From the NCBI GenBank assembly GCA_001695595.3, contig MBPM02000066.1, positions 434,001-498,000 on the forward strand: a stretch of 64,000 nucleotides of DNA, given 5' to 3'. A program made the position numbers and the translations under genes. Source of the DNA: Plasmopara viticola (lineage: Eukaryota; Oomycota; Peronosporomycetes; Peronosporales; Peronosporaceae). Position 1 is the first letter of the stretch. Each line of letters begins with the position of its first letter. Positions 56,290 to 64,000 of this stretch are shown one piece after another. The notes under the pieces were generated by a model that saw only the letters and a list, made by a program, of their open reading frames with translations, did no database searches and was not told where the DNA came from.

Positions 56290-56538
56290 AATTCCGTTGT
56301 TTTCATAACGGTTTTTTTTGGTGCAGTGGTTTTACTACCTCTGCTCCAAGTCGGTATCGAATCTCGAAAACTGACAGGTGATGCTATTTGGGGGATTACA
56401 AATGGGGAGTCGAAAAGCTCGATAAATGCCGAAGGCACTGTCGTGAGGGAGTCGTTACAACACCTAGCCACAAGACGTCGGTATGCGAAGCCCCTAATTA
56501 AGGTAGACAACACCTTGGCGAAGCCCAATGCAAATTGA
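56290..56538 (+). pseudogene. Possible remnant of a small secreted protein
   Basis: A plus-strand open frame bounded by stops has no ATG. It begins with a strongly hydrophobic stretch (SVVFITVFFGAVVLLPLL) like a signal peptide, then RKLTGDAIWGITNGES and a polar tail with RRRYAK. That order resembles the leader of an oomycete secreted effector, with RKLT at an RXLR-like position, but the start codon is missing and no paralog is present. The opposite-strand frame (56,208-56,573) is less protein-like. Confidence 0.25.
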
Positions 56539-56573
56539 GAGAGACGGTAATACTGGGTGGTGGAAAGCTGCAA

Positions 56574-56850
56574 GGATTGCTAACTTGACAATAGTCCCAC
56601 CGAATCGGTATGTAAGATGTGACGTAGATCGGGTTAACCCGTGACCTCAAACAGGCGCAATTAGCATATCGGCTACGACTAATTCCAGGAGTGAGAAAAG
56701 CTTTATAAGACGAAAGGCCAAAAATGCCAAATTGTTCAAAAGGTGCTAAGGCCGGAATAACGAAAGGCCGAAAGCAAGCTTAAAAGCAGCAATTTTGTTT
56801 TGACCACTCACTTTTTTCTAGCAAAGGAGCTAAGAGGGTCATTCTCTCAG
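56574..56850. other. No gene seen, possibly LINE 3' untranslated region
   Basis: No coding frame. It adjoins the 3' end of the LINE relic, which reads leftward on the minus strand, and may include its untranslated tail, but I could not place a tail or target-site duplication. Confidence 0.3.
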
Positions 56851-59800
56851 CTAGATTAGGACCCAATTGTGGCGGCTGCTAAAATGGGTCCAGGGTAACG
56901 TTGAGGGCATAGTTGGCAATAATGCTCCGAATTGATTTCCATCATAAAGAGAACGTGCCGAAGCGTTATTTAGCTGCACTAAGTTTTCATTGTGGACTTT
57001 CAGCTGTAAATTGCTGGTGGATTTCAGTCTGGCTAGCAACGCAAGTAATTGCCGCAGTTTGGCACTGGAATGGTCTAGACTTTTGCAGCATAAGTCTTGA
57101 TAGAAGTGTTGTATGTGAAACACTATAACAGCCTCGACTTGAGCGATAACTTCGATGATGTTGGCTTGAATCTCATGAAAGCAAATGTCATTCCTGTGCA
57201 TTCCAAGCAACGTAGAACCACTACTTAATGTGGAAAATCACAAATAAACTATAACCGCTACGTGACTTGGCATGGTCGGTTGGTTTAGTTTCAAAAATAG
57301 AACTGATCCCCATTCCAGTGGGGCCCGAAAATAGCCTCGAAAAGCATTGAGCCATTTAGACTAAACTTGATTCATAAAATCGCAATACCAACATAAGTGT
57401 GGGGCAGTCTCCAGAATTCCACGACCATGATGGCAGGTTGAAACTGCAGCAGTAAGATGCTGAAGACGATAACCGAGAATTAAAGCGTTGTGCTGGAGCC
57501 GATAAAGAAGGTCGGAGTAGACTGGCAAGGCATGTCGACAAAGTTTGTAGTTACGGGCCCACATTGTCGTATCAGGTCTACCTGAGACGCCAAGTCGAGA
57601 AAGGGGCAATGCTGGTGAATTAATTTTCATTAAAAAATTTCGAATTATTGTCACACTTAGCTCGGGTATCTCATAAGTATCAAAAGTCCAGGTGTGATCT
57701 GCGGCATAAAATTTTGGCACTTGACCAGGCCCTATTGGATAAGGGTCTAGTGAACGCAGCAGAGAGATGGCTTTGTCCAAGATATTGGAAATCGCGCTGA
57801 CAAGCCGCCCCGAGCCAAATTGGCGTAAAAAACGGGAAAGGTTCGTAGCCGTAATAGGTGTTGGGCAAGCCTTGTATAGTTGCACCGGCCTAAAATTTCT
57901 TGGGCAGCTAGTAATTTTACTAATCCCAGTGGCCTTGTAGCTCCGGCTAGAGTTCTACCACAGTTGCCGTTGGTATTATCCACATTATTTAGAATGGGCA
58001 TGGTTAGCCTGTCAAAAAGAGTTGGTCCGTAATAAATACCCAGAAAATTGATGCAGGCATTATCGTCTACCAAAACAACTCCCAGTGATAAGAGATTTTG
58101 TCGTAATGGCTCATTTTCCGCAGTCCACGGCTGAAAGAGAAGGATTACTTTCTTAGACATGTTTAGACTCCTCCCAGAGGCCTCAAAAAAGTTCCCTACT
58201 GATTTTTAAAAGTAACTGGTATGGCGTACATCATGAAGGAGGTCGGTGCAGTCATCAGCAAAGCTAATAACTGTATGGGTCGAATCATTGAGTGAGTCGG
58301 AGTCACAAATTGAGTGAGTATCACTAATTGAGTGAGTGGTTGATTGACTTTAAAGACCATAATTTTGAAGACAAACTCGAAGGAAATTAAGCAAAGGCTC
58401 AATAAAGAGCACAAATAATGCCGGCGATAATGGGTCTTCTTGACGGACCCCCGCACCTTGTTTAATTGGGTCAAGTAATTGGCCATTGAACATCAGGGTA
58501 GTTAGGGTACCCATGAAGAGGATTCGTATCCAGCGGGGGAATTGGTCCCCAAATCCATAGTGCATTAGAACCATATCGAGTGCGTCCCATACGACACTAT
58601 CAAAGGCTTTAGCGAAATCTAGTAGAACGGCGCCAGCCGGGGAATTGCCCACCCAAATAATTGGGTCAAGGCTTGAAACCATAAATGGGCGTGGCGAATA
58701 TCCCGGCCCGGTACAAATCCAAAGTGGCCCGGGTGAAGTAATTTTTGCAATACGAAGCCGAGCCTATGGGACAAAATTTTGGGCCCGATTTTAGCGTCCA
58801 CATTAAGTAATGAAATTGGTCGATAATTGCTGGAAAGTTTCCGATCGCCTTTTTTATAAAGAAGCGAGACCTGAACCCTCCGCTAAAATTTATTCATTTT
58901 TCCCCTTTGGAATTGAGCAGCATATATAACTTCGAATATTCTGCTTCAGAGGGGTAGATCTGTCTTAAAGTATTCAACAGGAAGGCTGTCCGGTTCCGAA
59001 ATTTTCCAATTGTCGTGTGTGTTAGTGCCCAATAAAGTTTAAAAGCTGTGAAGGGGCTGTTCAAAAAAGCTTGATACGTCAAAGTAAGTCGGGCTTTAGT
59101 GTCTTGGAGAATTTGGACTAATTTTAAAAGATCCCATTTTGGTTTACTATGGCCAAATTCCTTTGAAGGCGAACAGTAAATCCCAGACCAGTTGCACAAA
59201 AAAGAGGAACAAGTCGACTCTAAGTCTTCGATTGAATCGACCGGGATGGGGGTCTTGTGAAGAATGGCTGGCGGTCTGAAATTCCTATTTAAAGCAGCGT
59301 TCAGTGGATTCCAAGTCGGAGGTAAATTTCCGCTTGGACGAATAGTAATTTTGTTCATTCAGCTTTTCTTTAAGCTGGGTTTTTGCAATAGTAATACGGT
59401 CCGGATGTGCACTAGATGGTTCCTGAGCGTGCAGATGCTAAAGTTCGTTTACTTTAAGGATAAGATTTTCAAGCACCCGCATGCGTTCATTTATTTTCTT
59501 CAGGACAACTCACTTATAAAAATAGAATCGTTTCGTTTGTGTTCATCCAAAAGGAATCCGGATTGTAGGAATTCCAATTAGGAGCCCAGAAAGAGTCTGC
59601 TAGCTCATTTTAGGTTTTGGGCAAATACTCTTGGGCTTCAGGCAACTGGAGTACCCAAACTGGGCATTTCCATGGGGACCTTTTTGACGGTCCGAAGATT
59701 GAACAGCCAAGTTGAAAAGAAATTCCGGTATGTTCGCCAATTCCTGCCAAGTATTTAAAGTCGTGGTGAATATCCTTAACATCCGTTTGAAAAAGTTGAG

Positions 59801-60035
59801 AGCTGACTAGATATAGTCAATTCTTGAACTTGAGTTGGGGCTATTAAATTGTTGAAGATGGGGGTTTTGAAGTCGCCAAGGGTCGACCGAACGAATTGAA
59901 TTTACCCAGTCGAGCAATTCATTGCGCCCTTGAAGACGATTTCGATTGCCGTGTCGTGCCTGATCTAGTTGACTGGAAATGACGGTAACAAAGTCCTCCA
60001 GAACAATATGGTGACTGTTTTCTTCAAAATGACAT
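56851..60035 (-). mobile_element. Decayed LINE (non-LTR retrotransposon), 5'-truncated
   Basis: Minus-strand frames read in LINE ORF2 order. Near 59,935-59,810 is the end of an APE-type endonuclease (GRNELLDWVNSI, then SRIDYI). The linker follows (59,358-58,894). Reverse transcriptase has FVPGRDI (58,801-58,619 frame), LLDFAKAFDSVVWDAL and GVRQEDPLSPALF (58,682-58,350), and the catalytic FADD at 58,262-58,251. A zinc-knuckle region contains ETAPHLCWYC (57,885-57,361), and a C-terminal segment ends near 56,851. Stops at 58,350 and elsewhere plus several frameshifts make it inactive. The left part of the endonuclease is missing: at about 60,035 the sequence changes abruptly to the gene 5 flank. 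Elements of this kind could supply reverse transcriptase to the SINE-like family, but no shared tail was established. Confidence 0.85.
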
Positions 60036-60044
60036 TGGAGAGCT

Positions 60045-61200
60045 AATGCTTCCGATGTATAAATCGCATTACTGGCTTTCTTCTATCTACCTAATTTTAG
60101 GAAAATCCGGCATAACGCCTGAATTACTTGCTTCAAAACTTAGAGTCGCGTATCGAATCTTAGTATAAGTGCTCGCTACCAACTAAAGGGTAACCTATGC
60201 TTGACCAGCTTTGTGATCATTTGCAAGCTTCAATGACGGTCCACAGCATTAACTTACGCAAAACACTCTTATAAGTATTCATACGCGTGCTGAAGGTTCT
60301 GCTCAAAGCGATGTTTTTCATGCATATACCACAAATGCGTATTGTGCTACGCGCAGCTTTCTTGGTGCCACTCATGTTAACTGCGTCACAAGTACATGTA
60401 AGCGTACTACGTCATGCATAGCCTTCTTCATGCCAAAGGTGCATATTGCGTCAGAAGTAATTTTTGTTGCTTCTTACCTATTCTAGACTTCTTTTAGTAA
60501 CGCACGTGAAATGTGTCATGCATCTCCTTCTTCTTGCCACAATACGCATTAAGTATCCCAAAGCCCTTTTCTTGCTGCTAACTCAGCAATACTAGAAGGA
60601 TACACACACGCGATAGCAGCTTTCTGATAGCAAGCACTTTGGTAGATTGGTGTACACTTGCTCAACGCACGAATGTGCACTTATTCTAGCTATGAGGATG
60701 TAAACAATGGACACGAGCGCTCTGCAAACTTAGTCGATTTACGTGAAAGAAAATTCAATGGAAAGACATGGCCAGTATGCTTCATGTGTTGTTGTTGTAT
60801 CAACTGTCTTATTTTAGATGAAAACAAGTGATTGTTGACATTTAATAGACGTGGCTAATGCAGTCTCGAAATTTACATTTATGGATAGCTTATTTGTATA
60901 CGATAATCTGATTTGGCGGTCCTTTCCTTAATATTTATTTACGACTCTGACTATCCTATTGACTACCTCTATTGCAACTTTGACTATTAAGGCTTGTAAC
61001 TAGAGAGAGCCACGAAGAATCGGATTGCTTGAAAGTATGATGTGGGTGCTTATAAAGCGCGCATGGAGATCAAGTCGCTACTGTGAGCGTACCGTAGTGG
61101 CCACATTTCGTACTGCAAATTAGCCAAGAAAGGCGTCATGGAGTTAAAGACAGTAGCCTGCATTTTCTAAAGGAATTTTTAGCATTGCGGGCTACTATAA
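60045..61200. repeat. 3' flank of gene 5, homologous to the 3' flank of gene 2
   Basis: Collinear with 24,500-25,330 from gcttccgatgtataaat at 60,048 to the acacacgcgatagcagc block at 60,604, with small indels. Homology is weak or absent from about 60,800 to 61,190 and returns at the gene end. No gene within. Confidence 0.75.
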
Positions 61201-61212
61201 AAAGATATATAT

Positions 61213-64000
61213 TTAATCAAGTTCAACGTGCAGCGCTTTTTTTTTCTTACGGTAGTCAGCGAGCATATCGCTAAGCATCTTTGTCGGGTCCTTCTTCTCT
61301 ATCGTCTCGAAAAAGGTTTTGGCATATTCTAAATAATCCTCATTATGTGCCCACTCGTCGAAAATCTCGTAAATCAACACTGCGGCGTTGTCCTCCAGTG
61401 CTTCCTCCTCCTCCATTGCCCATTTGAGCTTCTCAAATCCTTCCTCTAATGTAAAGGTGCTCGTCAACAAGGTGATCACATCGCAGCCGTCATGGATTAA
61501 ACAAGTTGGGTCAATGATCGTAGAGATGTAGCTAATCCAAGCATTGATCAGACCAATGTCTCCTTGGGTCGAGCCAAGTGTAAAGATTTCCAGTGGATCA
61601 ATTGCCGTGCCAGACTTGATTTTCCACGTCACCTTCGCTTTTTCTTCGCCCTTCGCCTGAATCAAGACGTCTGTCACTTTGTCAATTGTGTGATGTTGCA
61701 TTATTCTTGCCAGCACAGGTTGTCTCATGCGGTTGAAGTTGAGATTGCTGTATTCGCTATATTCAAACGAATACTTGATATAAGCTTTAATTTCCTGTCC
61801 GTCACCACATTTGCATCTCTAAGACTGAATTTCATCTCATTGAGTATATCGTTTGGACTTTTCATGGTATCCCGCCACCACTGTTCCATTTCTGTGCGAA
61901 GTCGCTCGGCGACTTTCTCCCATTTTTTGGAACTTTTTTCGCAAATATCGCTTTATCCACAAGTTCCTCGCTAAAATGAGCAACTAAGATAGAGTAAAGG
62001 GATATTGCCTCATTCGGATTCGCCTTTTCATAATTATTCACGTATTTAAGCCACGCAAACACTTTGTGCTGGAATACATGCTCCTTGTCTTCTGAGACAG
62101 TCCACTTCAAGACATCGAGCGGTGCTTTCTTATCACTAAGCCATTGTTTCATCTGCATGCTTCTCACCTTTTCCGCAAGATCCTTGCTCGTGTGATGAAG
62201 CGTAGCCGCTTCAATCACATGTGCTGCCTTCTCATCCCCGAAGCGAGCGGTGAGGACGGCAATCATACTCATTTGGTCCATCGGATTCATCTCGTTGTAC
62301 TTGTTGATGTGAGCTTCAAATGCTCTGAATGCACGGCCACTCGTAATGTCGTTTTTTGTAAACTCTCTTGTAATCATATCTTGATTTGAAGGTCGACCAT
62401 GCCAACGTTGATAGTTCTCGTACGTCTTCAAGAGATTCTCAAAATTGGTTGGGTTATTCCCGTTTAGATGAAGCAATTTGGCGACTGCCTCAGACGGCAT
62501 CATGTTATTAAACCAAGACCGTAACAGCATGGCTTGCAATCGCTCGGCATCGTCCGATTTTTTTTCAACTCCCTCAACGGCAAACGTAGCCAGCTTGAGG
62601 TCCGAGAAATAGGCCCTTAACGGTCCAACCGGATCGAGCAACGACTCGGATGAACGCTTGCTAAATACTTCTAGAAACTTTATGTACCTGTAACTAATAG
62701 CCAGACCTTGCGACTTGGGATCTAAGAGCTCAATGACCTGGTTTGGGGTCATCCCAGATTTTACCCAAAACTGCATCTGCTCGGTCTCCAGTTGTTTGGC
62801 GGTTCTCGCAAGATCTGGTACCGCTTTTGCTGCTTCAATCACTGTCGATGCATCACGATGGCCCAGGCGAGCAGTAAGTGCTGCAAGCAAACTCAGTGGC
62901 TCTCTGGTATTCGCCTTGTTATAGAGACGAATGTAAGCGTCGATGGCAGCAAGCACCGAGCCGTCGTGCAGATTCATCTTAACGTCGGTGGAGGTAAGCA
63001 CATGAAGCATGTCCGGGGTAATGTCTCCGGTAGAATGTCCCAATCGGATGATTTCTGGTTTAGAAAGCGGGCCAAGGTTCTCGTGAAAGTCATTGTACGT
63101 CTTCAGAAGAGAAACAAACAGGTGCTTCTTCTCGTTTCGATTGAGCTGCGCTTCGACCTCCTCGGGAGTTTTCATCTCCTCGAACCAGCGCCAAACCAGC
63201 AAACGTTGCAGTCGCTTGGCATTGACCATATCTATGGGCTGAGCCTCCACGACAAACAAGGCCAATTCATCATCACGAAAGTGTTTCCTCAACGGCTTAA
63301 ATAGGTCAAATGCTAATTTTGGGTCACGTGATATGGATCTGTCGTGAAATTCAACCCACTTATAGACTGAATCTGGGCTTTTGGAATCAAAGTTCAGCAA
63401 CTTAGAAACTTGGTCCGGGCTTCTTCCAACGTCCATCCAGAACTGGATCTGCTCCGTCTCCAATTGCTTGGCGGTTTTCGCAAGATCTGGCAGCGCTTTT
63501 GCTGCTCCAATTACTGTCGACGCATTCTTAAAGCCGAGTCGGGCCGTGAGTACTGCAAGCAAGCTCAGTGGCTTGTTAGGGTTTACCTCGTTGTAGACCT
63601 CGACATAAGCTTTAATGGCAGCAAGCACACGGCCGTCGTGCAGGTTCATCTTCTTATTGGAGGATGTGAGCACATTGACCTTATCACGAGCAGCGATGAC
63701 CGTCGACGTAGAAGGAAAGCCAAGGTTCGTGTGAAATTCGCTGTACGTTTTCAATAGACGTACAAAGAAGCGTTTCTTGTTCTCGTTTTGATTGAGCAGC
63801 GTTTCCAGCTCCTCAGGGTTCTTCATCTCTTCAAACCAGCGCCACATTAGTGTATCCTTATAACGTTGAGCATTGTCCAACTTTTCTGATGTTGCCATTA
63901 CGACAAACATGGCCAGCACGTCGTCACTGAAGTATTTGCTTAATTGTTTAAATGGGTCCATTGCTAACTCTGGATGACGCAGACTGAACTTGTTGCAAAA
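61213..64000 (-). pseudogene. RXLR LWY tandem-repeat effector, gene 5, frameshifted and cut by the window
   Basis: The 5' part lies beyond 64,000. What is present covers from the middle of the module array to the stop at 61,213. Two single-base deletions break the frame relative to paralogs: a T run of six at 61,924-61,929 where gene 3 has seven, and taatttcc near 61,790 where gene 2 has taaatttcc. These leave an upstream frame ending at 61,862 and a downstream frame of 171 residues (61,213-61,728). No other stops occur in the paralog-like phase between them. Modules up to the first frameshift are nearly identical to gene 3, while the C-terminal part resembles gene 2, so the gene is a mosaic. 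It is either a young pseudogene or an intact gene with two homopolymer sequencing errors. The leader and RXLR motif cannot be judged here. Confidence 0.82.

Noticed and set aside
58196..58486. 96-residue minus-strand frame overlapping the LINE reverse transcriptase
   Set aside because: It is in the wrong phase. The catalytic FADD box is read in the phase of the 58,350-58,682 frame.
62792..63304. 170-residue plus-strand frame (and similar ones at 20,020-20,439, 40,555-40,902, 53,440-53,787 and 63,410-63,757)
   Set aside because: All lie antisense to the LWY genes and recur at the same place in every paralog because the coding strand is conserved. They have no leader or domain of their own.

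Overview
This window looks like part of an oomycete nuclear genome, probably a downy mildew or a Phytophthora relative. The basis is five very large, apparently intronless genes for secreted proteins with an RXLR-like motif, an acidic EER-like motif and long arrays of (L)WY-type modules. That combination is known only from plant-pathogenic oomycetes. The rest is AT-rich, gene-poor and full of transposon relics and segmental duplications, as expected of an effector-rich compartment. The species cannot be read from the sequence.

Layout. From 1 to about 18,100 I find no intact gene. This stretch holds decayed reading frames, a possible PiggyBac-type transposase relic (3,912-4,742), a SINE-like insertion with target-site duplications (2,099-2,418) and eroded copies of the intergenic DNA seen further right. 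From 18,460 to the right edge there are five paralogous genes, all on the minus strand: gene 1 (18,460-22,860), gene 2 (25,351-29,721), gene 3 (38,359-42,777), gene 4 (51,247-55,662) and gene 5 (61,213 to beyond 64,000). Genes 1-4 encode 1,456-1,472 residues. Gene 5 is cut by the window edge and carries two single-base frameshifts. Gene 2 has a frameshifted C-terminus.

The array grew by segmental duplication. The interval 29,722-42,777 (promoter side of gene 2 through gene 3) is repeated as 42,778-55,662 (promoter side of gene 3 through gene 4), a tandem duplication of about 13 kb. After it, SINE-like copies inserted at 43,392 and 44,474, and their empty sites are still visible in the sister copy. 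One sister also lost about 590 bp. The intervals 24,500-25,330 and 60,045-61,200 are a second pair of homologous 3' flanks. A decayed LINE with endonuclease, reverse transcriptase and zinc-knuckle regions occupies 56,851 to about 60,035.

Function. The proteins are best read as secreted, host-translocated effectors. Each array is an alternating two-module super-repeat of about 215 residues, giving 11-12 (L)WY-type units. The RXLR motif is RFLR in genes 3 and 4, KFFR in gene 1 and RFST in gene 2. The paralogs are mosaics: gene 1 is nearly identical to gene 2 in one segment and to genes 3-5 in another, which points to gene conversion or module exchange. All four complete genes share an inverted CCAAT-type pair within about 80 bp of the start codon.
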